NCBI GenBank assembly: GCA_910587365.1
Contig: CAJUKJ010000008.1
Location: 1 to 63,261 of the forward strand
Source of the DNA: an uncultured Christensenellaceae bacterium
GTDB taxonomy: Bacteria > Bacillota > Clostridia > Christensenellales > Borkfalkiaceae
DNA: 63,261 nucleotides
Direction: 5' to 3'
In this document: positions 49,304-57,486 of the stretch, piece by piece
Layout of the letters: each line of letters starts with the position of its first letter
Numbering within the stretch: position 1 is the stretch's first letter
Notes under the pieces: generated by a model
The model's database searches: none
What the model was told of the DNA's origin: nothing
The model's input: only the letters and a program-made list of their open reading frames with translations
Translations under genes and position numbers: made by a program

Positions 49304-50443
49304 TTATTTTTTAAAAAATGATGTTGATTTTGCGTCCGCAAGCGCGATATTCAACAAACTTAAAAGCGATGAAAACTGCGGCTTATCGTAATAAGGAACG
49401 GCAGGCGAAATAATTTCAACGTTCTTGACAAGCCTGTTTGATAAATGTTCGGCAGTACCTCTTACCGCCTTTACGCCTTCGCCTGTTATATAGACGGTTT
49501 TGCCATCTAAGTTTTTGCCCGTAAAGCTTTGTCTGCACTCTTCAATAGTTTCACATATCCCGTCAAGCCCTTCACGTATCTTATCGCGTAAAAGAATTGT
49601 CGAAAACTTATACGGTTTACCTTCGTACACATATTCTTCTATACCGCCCAACGACTCTTTTGCGTTAAGGTTTACTATAGAAAGCAATGCGGTTGCAACG
49701 TCGAAAGGAATTTCAAGTTCGGTCATAAGATATACCGCTATGTGTCCGATACCCACGGAAAAAGATTCGCTGAATGCAAGCCCGTTTCCGCAGATAACGC
49801 TGTAACTTGAAGAAATATAGCCCATATCGAATAAAACGGCATATTCATCCCTCAGCTCAGGTTCAACCAAATACATAGCCTCTGCATAAACCGTAGGTAT
49901 AAGCTTTATTTCCGAAATCCCCGAAAACCTTTTAAAAGCTTTTAAAAGAATTTCCACAAAAGAATTTTTGCATTGGTAAAAACAAAATTTGCCTTGAAGG
50001 CTGTCGCTGATTGTTCCTATCGGGTCTATTATTTTACGCTTGTCCGACAAAACGTAATAAAGACAACTGTGACGGATAGTCTGGTATTCATCGGTATCGG
50101 AAGGCGCAGACATTCCCGCAAGATAGTCGCAATCCGCCTTGGAAATTTTTTTGACTGACTGAAAGCTTGTTACCTTGTCGGTGTTAATAATTTTTGTAAA
50201 CTCTCCCGGAACACCGACGTAAAACGTCCTTATTCCCCCCGTCGCCGAAACCGTGCTTCTGACAGCGTCGTTTACGGCAAACAAAAAGCTATCCTCGTCG
50301 ATAAGTTTTCCTTCGGCGTAACCATCGTAAGCGCAGGTATATTTACTTTTGATTATGAACGTATTGTTAACGCCTCTTTCCCCGACCACTGCCGTTATTT
50401 CAGAGGAGCGTATATCCAATACCGCTACACTTTTTTTGCGCAT
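49304..50443 (-). CDS. ftsA: divergent FtsA-like cell division ATPase
   Basis: An actin-fold protein of 379 residues directly upstream of ftsZ, as FtsA is. VAVLDIRSSEITAVVGE is the phosphate-1 strand, AVLFDMGYISSSYSVI the phosphate-2 strand, and VYITGEGVKAVRG the adenosine motif. It lacks the strongly conserved FtsA SHS2 sequence and I see no clear C-terminal amphipathic helix (the end reads LADAKSTSFFKK), so membrane tethering may differ. It has its own promoter after the terminator of the ftsQ operon. Confidence 0.85.
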   Translation of the reverse strand: MRKKSVAVLDIRSSEITAVVGERGVNNTFIIKSKYTCAYDGYAEGKLIDEDSFLFAVNDAVRSTVSATGGIRTFYVGVPGEFTKIINTDKVTSFQSVKKISKADCDYLAGMSAPSDTDEYQTIRHSCLYYVLSDKRKIIDPIGTISDSLQGKFCFYQCKNSFVEILLKAFKRFSGISEIKLIPTVYAEAMYLVEPELRDEYAVLFDMGYISSSYSVICGNGLAFSESFSVGIGHIAVYLMTELEIPFDVATALLSIVNLNAKESLGGIEEYVYEGKPYKFSTILLRDKIREGLDGICETIEECRQSFTGKNLDGKTVYITGEGVKAVRGTAEHLSNRLVKNVEIISPAVPYYDKPQFSSLLSLLNIALADAKSTSFFKK

Positions 50444-50481
50444 ATTCAGCCGCCGCCTTATCCGAAAATTATGTTTTCTTA

Positions 50482-50510
50482 ATTATATAATAGTATAAAA
50501 ATAATGTCAA
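50482..50510 (-). promoter_or_regulatory. ftsA-ftsZ promoter
   Basis: TTGACA (50510-50505) and TATAAT (50487-50482), both consensus, spacer 17, on the minus strand. It sets the FtsA-FtsZ transcript apart from the upstream wall genes. Confidence 0.8.
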
Positions 50511-50521
50511 CTAAATAGAGT

Positions 50522-50553
50522 AAAAAAGCAGTTCTTCCGAACCGCTTTTTTTA
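50522..50553 (-). terminator. terminator of the mraZ-to-ftsQ operon
   Basis: On the minus strand AAAAAGC(G)GTTC pairs with GAAC(T)GCTTTTT around GGAA, with one mismatch and a T tail. It lies 13 bases after the ftsQ stop and upstream of the ftsA promoter. Confidence 0.78.
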
Positions 50554-50565
50554 ATAATATTCATT

Positions 50566-51321
50566 TTAAATTTTAGAATAGTCGGCGTTGATGATTCCTT
50601 CCTCCCCGCCTATACGGTATCCCCTTAACGTACCGCTGAGTTTTTGCCTGTCGGTAAGCTTACAAAACTCCGTATAAACCGCCGAAATTTTTTCAGCCGT
50701 GGATTCCGTATAATTATCTATCTGAATTTTAAGCCCGCACCTCAAATTGAAACACAGCTTCTGGACGCGTCCTTCTATTTCATCGTTTACGTCTAGGCTT
50801 ATGCTTGCCACAAGCGAACGCATCCCCTTGAAGCTTTCTTTAAAAGTCGAAGCTATAGCCGCGATATCGACAATGCGCTCAACGGGAACACCTATAAATT
50901 CTACATTGGGAGTGCCGTCGTTTACGTTTTTATTTTCAGTACTGCTTCTTATAAACTTCCCGTCGCTATCGTACATAGAATACAGTCCGCCCACCGCAAC
51001 GGCAAATGTTTCAAGTCTTTCTTTTAAAACCACGTTTACCGTGCAAGGAAATACCTTTTCGCAAGATGCAACAGTATAATTACTGTCTTTCACGGTATTT
51101 GCAATACTGTCCGTATTAAGAAACAGCAAACTTTCGCCCTTAAAAACGCTTAACGCGCTTTTTGCCTCGTTGTAGCTTTTTTCATAAGTTTGCTCGTCTG
51201 CGTAAGTAATAAGCGTAACGTTGATATTTTTTACGGCAAAAATTATACCAAGACTTATAACCAACGACGCCAAAAAAACAATTCCTATCAATAAAGCGAC
51301 AATTTTTCTTATGTACTTCAT
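50566..51321 (-). CDS. ftsQ: FtsQ/DivIB-type division protein
   Basis: A short cytoplasmic N-terminus, one transmembrane segment (IVALLIGIVFLASLVISLGIIF) and an extracellular POTRA-like domain (about 35-110; NYTVASCEKVFPCTVNVVLKE is the usual signature). FtsQ/DivIB scaffolds FtsL and FtsB with the septal synthase. The 251-residue length is normal. It is 4 bases after murA, without a Shine-Dalgarno, so translation is probably coupled. Confidence 0.9.
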   Translation of the reverse strand: MKYIRKIVALLIGIVFLASLVISLGIIFAVKNINVTLITYADEQTYEKSYNEAKSALSVFKGESLLFLNTDSIANTVKDSNYTVASCEKVFPCTVNVVLKERLETFAVAVGGLYSMYDSDGKFIRSSTENKNVNDGTPNVEFIGVPVERIVDIAAIASTFKESFKGMRSLVASISLDVNDEIEGRVQKLCFNLRCGLKIQIDNYTESTAEKISAVYTEFCKLTDRQKLSGTLRGYRIGGEEGIINADYSKI

Positions 51322-51325
51322 AACG

Positions 51326-52582
51326 TTATACTGTAACTCTTACGATATCCGCTCCAAGATTTCTGAGTTTGTATTCAAAAGAGCCGTACCCCCTGTCTAT
51401 GTGGGAAATGCCCATAACCTCGCTTCTTCCGTCCGCGGCAAGTCCTGCGAGGACCAAAGCCGCCCCGCCGCGCAAATCGTTTGCGACGACCGTCGCGCCT
51501 TTAAATTTTTCGACTCCGCGAACAAACGCGTTTCTGTCTATAACCGTTATATCCGCACCCATTTTCCGCAATTCAGGCACATATTTAAATCTTGTTTCAA
51601 AAAGATTTTCAGTAACAATCGAATGGCCTTCGCATATACAGCAAAGTGCGGTAAACTGCGCCTGCAAATCAGTAGGAAATCCCGGATACGGTTGAGTTTC
51701 GATTGATTTTACCGAAGCGAGTCTTTTATGATTTTCCAATACTATTTTATCATTATTTATATGTATTTTGCAACCATTTTCCGTAAGTTTATGTATAAGA
51801 GAGCTAATATTTTCAGGATAAGCCCCCTCGGCTGTTATTTCCCCTCCGCACATCGCTGCACCTATGAGAAAAGTGCCTGCCTCTATACGGTCGGGAATAG
51901 GAAGATATTCGCACCCTTCCAGTTTATTTACCCCGTCTATACGTATAGTACCGCTTCCTGCTCCAGAAACCTTTGCACCTATGCGGTTTAAAAAATTTTG
52001 CAAGTCCTCTATTTCGGGTTCCCGTGCAGCATTTTTAATTATTGTGGTTCCTTCCGCTTTTACGGCTGCAAGCATTATATTTTCGGTCGCGCCGACGCTC
52101 GGGCAATCAAGCATTATTTCATTACCGCGAAGCTTATCGCATTTGCAAAGAATGTATCCGTTTTTTTCGGTTATCTGTACGCCGAGTCTTTTCAATCCCG
52201 TAAGATGAAGGTCAACAGGTCGTAGCCCTATATCGCACCCGCCCGGATATGCTATTTTTGCATACCTGAAACGCGAAATTACAGAACCGAGCAAGAACAC
52301 AGACGAACGCAACTCGTGTGCGAGTGCGCTGGGTATTTCAAAACAATCCGCGGACGAACTGTCTATAATTATATTATCGCCGTCATAAACTGCCTTACAA
52401 CCGAGACATGACAGAATTTTAACCATATTCTTCACGTCGGAAATATGCGGCACGTTTAAAATTTTAACTTTTCCGTCGGTTAATACCGTTGCGGCAAGTA
52501 TAGGAAGCACAGAATTTTTTGAAGACTGTATTTTAACGCTTCCGTATAGCTTGTTTCCTCCGTTTATAATGTATTTTTCCAT
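51326..52582 (-). CDS. murA: UDP-N-acetylglucosamine 1-carboxyvinyltransferase
   Basis: MurA transfers enolpyruvate to UDP-GlcNAc, the first committed step of peptidoglycan synthesis and the fosfomycin target. KSSKNSVLPILAAT opens the protein, and YPGGCDIGLRPVDLHL carries the catalytic Cys (equivalent to Cys115) that fosfomycin alkylates. The start at 52582 (MEKYIINGG) is supported by CGGAG; ten extra upstream codons are rejected. It takes the place murG or murB often holds between ftsW and ftsQ. Confidence 0.96.
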   Translation of the reverse strand: MEKYIINGGNKLYGSVKIQSSKNSVLPILAATVLTDGKVKILNVPHISDVKNMVKILSCLGCKAVYDGDNIIIDSSSADCFEIPSALAHELRSSVFLLGSVISRFRYAKIAYPGGCDIGLRPVDLHLTGLKRLGVQITEKNGYILCKCDKLRGNEIMLDCPSVGATENIMLAAVKAEGTTIIKNAAREPEIEDLQNFLNRIGAKVSGAGSGTIRIDGVNKLEGCEYLPIPDRIEAGTFLIGAAMCGGEITAEGAYPENISSLIHKLTENGCKIHINNDKIVLENHKRLASVKSIETQPYPGFPTDLQAQFTALCCICEGHSIVTENLFETRFKYVPELRKMGADITVIDRNAFVRGVEKFKGATVVANDLRGGAALVLAGLAADGRSEVMGISHIDRGYGSFEYKLRNLGADIVRVTV

Positions 52583-52637
52583 ATTAACTCCGAGTATAAA
52601 GATATACTCCATTATATGGAAATTTACCCGTCGGTTG

Positions 52638-53738
52638 TTAATTTTGCCGTGACACGTTATATAGAACGCCCATTGACGCCATAGTTATAATCAGCGAAGT
52701 ATTCCCGCTGCTTATCAAAGGCAAAGGCAGCCCCGTAGGCGGAATTGCACCGCTTACAACCAGTGCGTTTACCATAACCTGTATACCGTAAACAAGAGTG
52801 AAACCCGCGGCAAGCAAAAAACCGAATCTGTCCTTACAGTTTTTCGCAATCTTAAATCCGCGAAAGATTATAAAACCGCAGAATGAAAAGAAAATCAATA
52901 ATCCTAAAAAGCCCAGCTCCTCGCCCATTATTGAAAGAATAAAGTCGCTTTCGGCAAACGGTAAAAACCTATATTTCTGGGTTGAATTGAAAAGCCCGGT
53001 TCCAAACAACCCGCCGTTACCCAACGCATAAAGCGATTGGATTAGCTGGTATCCTTCATCCTTAGGCGACGCCCAAGGGTTTATAAACGCACTCAACCTC
53101 TGCAACCTGTAAGGTTCTAAAATTATAAGCAGTGGAACGGCTACCGCAAGAGGTATTAAAACAATTAAAAACGTTTTTAAGTTTGTGCCACTTAAAAAAA
53201 TAAGACCGAGCATAAGCATACCGACACACATAGTTATCGACATATTCGGTTCTATTATTATCAGCAGGCAAAAGCCTATACCCACAGCCAGTACAGGGAT
53301 TACCCCTTTAACTGTTTTTACTTTTTCATAATTTTTTGCAAAGTAAGCGGCAGCAAACAGCGCGTATGAATACTTTGCAATTTCCGATGGCTGAAGGGTT
53401 ATTCCTCCGAAGCCTATCCATCTGGTTGCGCCATAATTGGTAATACCTATCCCCGGAACGAAAACAAGCACAAGTAAAACCGCAGCAATAATAATTGCGG
53501 CATACCTGAATTTCATCAGCTTTTTATAAGGAACAAAACTCATTCCCACCATTGCAGCCGCGCCAAGCACAACACCGATAATTTGCTTTTTTACAAAATA
53601 AAGACTATCGCCAAACTGAACTTCCGCCGTATAAGAGCTTGCGGAATATATCATAAGACAGCCGAAGCAAGCCATCAAAAAAATACATATTAAAAGCGGG
53701 ATATCTCCCGCTTTTTTTCTATTCTTCAAAGACTTCAT
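52638..53738 (-). CDS. ftsW: peptidoglycan glycosyltransferase FtsW (SEDS family)
   Basis: A SEDS polymerase with about ten transmembrane segments that works with the septal class B PBP. GATRWIGFGGITLQPSEIAK and PPTGLPLPLISSGNTS are the family signatures. The 366-residue length fits FtsW/SpoVE. The ATG overlaps the murD end by 20 bases and has AAGGTG upstream. SpoVE-type function in sporulation cannot be told from sequence. Confidence 0.94.
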   Translation of the reverse strand: MKSLKNRKKAGDIPLLICIFLMACFGCLMIYSASSYTAEVQFGDSLYFVKKQIIGVVLGAAAMVGMSFVPYKKLMKFRYAAIIIAAVLLVLVFVPGIGITNYGATRWIGFGGITLQPSEIAKYSYALFAAAYFAKNYEKVKTVKGVIPVLAVGIGFCLLIIIEPNMSITMCVGMLMLGLIFLSGTNLKTFLIVLIPLAVAVPLLIILEPYRLQRLSAFINPWASPKDEGYQLIQSLYALGNGGLFGTGLFNSTQKYRFLPFAESDFILSIMGEELGFLGLLIFFSFCGFIIFRGFKIAKNCKDRFGFLLAAGFTLVYGIQVMVNALVVSGAIPPTGLPLPLISSGNTSLIITMASMGVLYNVSRQN

Positions 53739-55077
53739 TCACACCTTCCACAAGTTTTTTGAACGCATCGCCGCGCTCCTCGTAATTTGTGAAACTGTCG
53801 AAGCTTGAACTTGCGGGACTTAACAGTACGTTCTGTCCGGGTTTTGCAATAAACTGGGCAAGACGGACGGCAGGTCTGAATTCCGCGCAAAGCGAAAAGT
53901 CGGAAAATCCCGCCTTTATAGCCGCGTTTAGAAGTTTGAACCTGTTTTCACCGTAAAGTACGGCATGCACGACTTTACTTTCTTTCATTGACGAAAACAA
54001 CGGCATATAGTCGTACCCCTTATCTTTACCTCCTAAAAGTATGACGGTAGGCTCGGTCATTGCATTCATTGCTTTAACCGTTGCGTCAACATTGGTTCCT
54101 TTGCTGTCGTCTATGTACGTTACACCGTTCGATTTGCTAACCACTTCTATACGGTGTTTTATACCTTTGAAAGAACATATTGCTTCCGCAACTTTATTTT
54201 TATCTATTCCGAGAATATGCGCCGCGGCTACGCACGCAAGTGCGTTGTAAACGTTATGTACGCCCGTAAGGGTCATATCGCTGACGTCGAAATATTTTTC
54301 CCCGTTAAAATACACGCTTCCGTTTTCAAAATACGCACCTTCCGTCCTTTCCCGCATTGAAAAGTAAACTACCTTGGCTTTTGTTGATTTGGCAAAGCCC
54401 CTTACCACCTCGTCGTCGTAATTTAAAACTGCATACTCACTTTCACGAAGATTGCGCAAAATTTTACTTTTCAGGAAAACGTAGTTTTCCATATTATAAT
54501 GCCTGTTAAGATGATCTTCCGTAACATTGGTAATTACCGCTATATGCGGGCGCAGACTTGAAAGCGTTTCAAGCTGAAAGGAAGAGACTTCGATTACCGC
54601 ATAATCGTTGAAGCCGAGATTTTCAACTTCGCCGAGAAGCGGATTGCCGATATTTCCGCATGCAACGCTTTTATGTCCGTCATTTTCAAGTATCGAATTG
54701 AGCATCGAAACCGTAGTGGTTTTGCCGTTTGTACCGGTTACGGCTATTGCCGTCGCCCTTAAAAACATTGCACCCAATTCTTCCTCGCCTATAATTGTTT
54801 TGCCCTGCTTCCTGAATGCCACAGGCAAAGGATTATCAATAGGAATTCCCGGACTTAATACCAAAATGTCACAGACGAGAGTTGCGTCCATATAACTTTC
54901 CGCTGTAACCACGCGGGCTCCAAGCGAAGAAAATTCATCCATAACAGCTTTGATTTTCTCACTTACGACGTCATCGTAAATATAAACATCAGCACCGCGT
55001 TCCAAAAGAAAACGGGCTGCGCATTCACCCGATTTCGACATTCCGGCTACCATAAATTTTTGCTTTTTAAAATACAT
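53719..55077 (-). CDS. murD: UDP-N-acetylmuramoylalanine--D-glutamate ligase
   Basis: MurD adds D-glutamate, made by MurI encoded at 61485, to the stem peptide. VTGTNGKTTTVSML is the ATP site and YIDDSKGTNVDATVKAM the conserved C-terminal motif. The 452-residue length is normal. GAGG precedes the ATG. It lies between mraY and ftsW. Confidence 0.97.
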   Translation of the reverse strand: MYFKKQKFMVAGMSKSGECAARFLLERGADVYIYDDVVSEKIKAVMDEFSSLGARVVTAESYMDATLVCDILVLSPGIPIDNPLPVAFRKQGKTIIGEEELGAMFLRATAIAVTGTNGKTTTVSMLNSILENDGHKSVACGNIGNPLLGEVENLGFNDYAVIEVSSFQLETLSSLRPHIAVITNVTEDHLNRHYNMENYVFLKSKILRNLRESEYAVLNYDDEVVRGFAKSTKAKVVYFSMRERTEGAYFENGSVYFNGEKYFDVSDMTLTGVHNVYNALACVAAAHILGIDKNKVAEAICSFKGIKHRIEVVSKSNGVTYIDDSKGTNVDATVKAMNAMTEPTVILLGGKDKGYDYMPLFSSMKESKVVHAVLYGENRFKLLNAAIKAGFSDFSLCAEFRPAVRLAQFIAKPGQNVLLSPASSSFDSFTNYEERGDAFKKLVEGVNEVFEE

Positions 55078-55083
55078 TTTTCC

Positions 55084-56028
55084 TCACACAAACAACAAAC
55101 AAAATATTCCGACAAATGCGGTTATGACAACGTAAGCGTAAGTAATTTTACATTCCGTGTACCCCTTCATCTGAAAATGATGGTGTATCGGTGCCATTAA
55201 AAACACTCTGCGCCTCGTTCGTTTATAGTATATTACTTGTACTATAACGGATATTCCCGAAATTACAAACATTATGCCGAGAATTGGAATATATAACGAG
55301 TTGCCAGAAAAAACTGAAATGCAGGAAATTAATCCGCCCAGTGCAAGCGAACCGGTGTCCCCCATAAAAATTGCCGCTTTGTTTACGTTGAACAACAAAA
55401 ATGCAGCAATTGCGCCTACAGCTATAAAGCAAAGCGCAGCCGATTGGTTCTGCTGTATAAAAAGCATAATTCCCGACACAAACAGATATGCAGAACTTGT
55501 CCCTCCGGCAAGTCCGTCAAGACCGTCTGTCAGATTTACACAGTTTACTGTTGCTATAAAGATAATAATTACAAGGGGAATAATCCCCCAGCTTATATTT
55601 ACGTTAAGCCCGCCCCCGAAAGGAACGTATAAAAATGTAAGCTTATTGACATAACAATACGCTGCGGCAACCGCCGCTATAGCAATTTGGAATATAATCT
55701 TTTGATACGGCTTCAGTCCCTCATTTTCTTTGCGGTAAATTTTTAAAAAATCGTCAAGAAAACCGACTACGGCAAAACCGCCCGTAATTGCCAAAGTTAG
55801 ATTTATTTTCCCGTCGCGCACACCGAACGTGCATAATGCCACTATAATTATAGCCGCAATGAAGGCAAGTCCTCCCATCGTCGGGGTACCGCCCTTGTCC
55901 TTATGCTCTTTAACATAACCCAAAATATACTGTCCGGCTTTTAATCTCTTTAAAAGCGGCAGTATCAATAAAAGCAAAAAAAGCGACGCGCAAAACGCGG
56001 AAAGCATACCGATAAGAAAAGTTTTCAT
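55084..56028 (-). CDS. mraY: phospho-N-acetylmuramoyl-pentapeptide-transferase
   Basis: MraY moves phospho-MurNAc-pentapeptide onto undecaprenyl phosphate to form lipid I in the membrane. GFLDDFLKIYRKEN holds the Asp-Asp pair, NLTDGLDGLAGG the third Asp motif, and PIHHHFQMKG the C-terminal HHH motif. About ten transmembrane helices in 314 residues are normal. It follows murE by only 6 bases, where murF is usually found. Confidence 0.97.
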   Translation of the reverse strand: MKTFLIGMLSAFCASLFLLLLILPLLKRLKAGQYILGYVKEHKDKGGTPTMGGLAFIAAIIIVALCTFGVRDGKINLTLAITGGFAVVGFLDDFLKIYRKENEGLKPYQKIIFQIAIAAVAAAYCYVNKLTFLYVPFGGGLNVNISWGIIPLVIIIFIATVNCVNLTDGLDGLAGGTSSAYLFVSGIMLFIQQNQSAALCFIAVGAIAAFLLFNVNKAAIFMGDTGSLALGGLISCISVFSGNSLYIPILGIMFVISGISVIVQVIYYKRTRRRVFLMAPIHHHFQMKGYTECKITYAYVVITAFVGIFCLLFV

Positions 56029-56034
56029 TTAATT

Positions 56035-57471
56035 TCAGCCGATAATTTTTTTAATAACTGTATTGTCGTTATAGCTGTGTTTTATTCCCATTATATCCTG
56101 ATAATATTCGCCGCCCTTACCTGCAACAAGCAGAATATCGCCTTTTTCAAGTAAATTTATTGCATATTCCGTCGCAGTTTCGCGTTCTGTAACGGCAACA
56201 TACTTTTTGCCAGACGGTTTTAATCCCTGTTCTATTTCCGAAATAATATCATAAGGGTCTTCATATCTGGGATTATCGGAAGTTATTATGCAGAAATCGG
56301 CATATTTTGCCGCAATCTCCCCCATAATGGGACGTTTTGTTCTATCCCTGTTGCCTCCGCAACCGAATAAGCAATATAGCTTTCCGCTACAAAGCTTTTT
56401 TAATGCCTGTAAAGATTTTTCAAGCCCGTCGGGCGTATGTGCGAAATCCACGAATATATCGGCACCGTTATACTGTGCCACTCTTTCAAGTCTGCCGTTT
56501 ACGGTTTTAAGCGTTTTTAATCCTTTTGCGATATCCGCAGTGCTTATTCCGAGAATTTTTGCGCACGCCGCCGCAGCCATTGCATTGTATACGTTATGCA
56601 ATGCGGGAACGTTTAGGTTTATATCGTACAGTTCGTCCAAAAGATTTAAAACAAATGACGTACCTTTTATGCTTTCCGCTATATCCACGGCAAAAACGTC
56701 GGCAGGATTTTTTAAACCGTATGAAACTGCATTTTGAGTACTTTCCAAAAGCTGCTGACCTATCTTATCGTCCGAATTAATTACGGAATAAGCGCACCTT
56801 TCTTTCTTGAAAAGCAACTTTTTACACTCGGCATAATCATGCATATTCCCAAAAAAATCAAGATGATCTTGCGTACAGTTTGTGAATACAGCGACATCGA
56901 ACTTTAACCCGTCGATTTTATTGAAATATAGCGCGTGCGCTGAAACTTCCATAAATACGTATTGCACCCCGCAGCTTAGCATATCCGCGAAAATCGAATG
57001 AAGAAAAATCGGGTCAGGCGTAGTAAGCTCGGGCGAAACAAATTTGTCTGCATAACTTATGCCCAACGTACCTATTACCCCCGCACTTTTACCTGAAGCT
57101 TTGAAAATACTTTCAAGCATATATGTAGTCGTTGTTTTACCGTTAGTACCCGTAATCCCGACAAGTTTGAGTTTTTTATCCGCAAATCCGTAAAAAGCGC
57201 GTGCCAAAGGAGCAACTGCATATCTTCCGTTTTCGACAATAATTTGAGGAACCGTTAGCTCCTGCCTTTTTTCACAGACTACCGCCGCAGCTCCCGCCTT
57301 TATTGCGTCACCGATAAAATTGTGCGAATCGTTCTTTTCCCCTTTATAACATATAAAAAGGTCGCCTTCTTTTACTTTTTGGCTGTCGGCACACAACCCC
57401 TTTATTTCGGTTTCCTTATTTCCCAAAATTTCCAAATATCTTATATTCTTTAAAAGTTCGCCGAGTTTCAT
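56035..57471 (-). CDS. murE: UDP-N-acetylmuramyl tripeptide synthetase (meso-DAP type)
   Basis: MurE adds the third stem residue. GTNGKTTTTYML is the ATP site. The substrate-recognition motif reads DNPRYEDP; DNPR marks enzymes that add meso-diaminopimelate instead of lysine, so the wall should be A1-gamma type. The 478-residue length is usual. AAGGAG precedes the ATG. The DAP requirement gives metabolic sense to a DapF-like domain in this window, though whether that domain is active is unclear. Confidence 0.97.
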   Translation of the reverse strand: MKLGELLKNIRYLEILGNKETEIKGLCADSQKVKEGDLFICYKGEKNDSHNFIGDAIKAGAAAVVCEKRQELTVPQIIVENGRYAVAPLARAFYGFADKKLKLVGITGTNGKTTTTYMLESIFKASGKSAGVIGTLGISYADKFVSPELTTPDPIFLHSIFADMLSCGVQYVFMEVSAHALYFNKIDGLKFDVAVFTNCTQDHLDFFGNMHDYAECKKLLFKKERCAYSVINSDDKIGQQLLESTQNAVSYGLKNPADVFAVDIAESIKGTSFVLNLLDELYDINLNVPALHNVYNAMAAAACAKILGISTADIAKGLKTLKTVNGRLERVAQYNGADIFVDFAHTPDGLEKSLQALKKLCSGKLYCLFGCGGNRDRTKRPIMGEIAAKYADFCIITSDNPRYEDPYDIISEIEQGLKPSGKKYVAVTERETATEYAINLLEKGDILLVAGKGGEYYQDIMGIKHSYNDNTVIKKIIG

Positions 57472-57486
57472 AATTGCTCCTTCATA

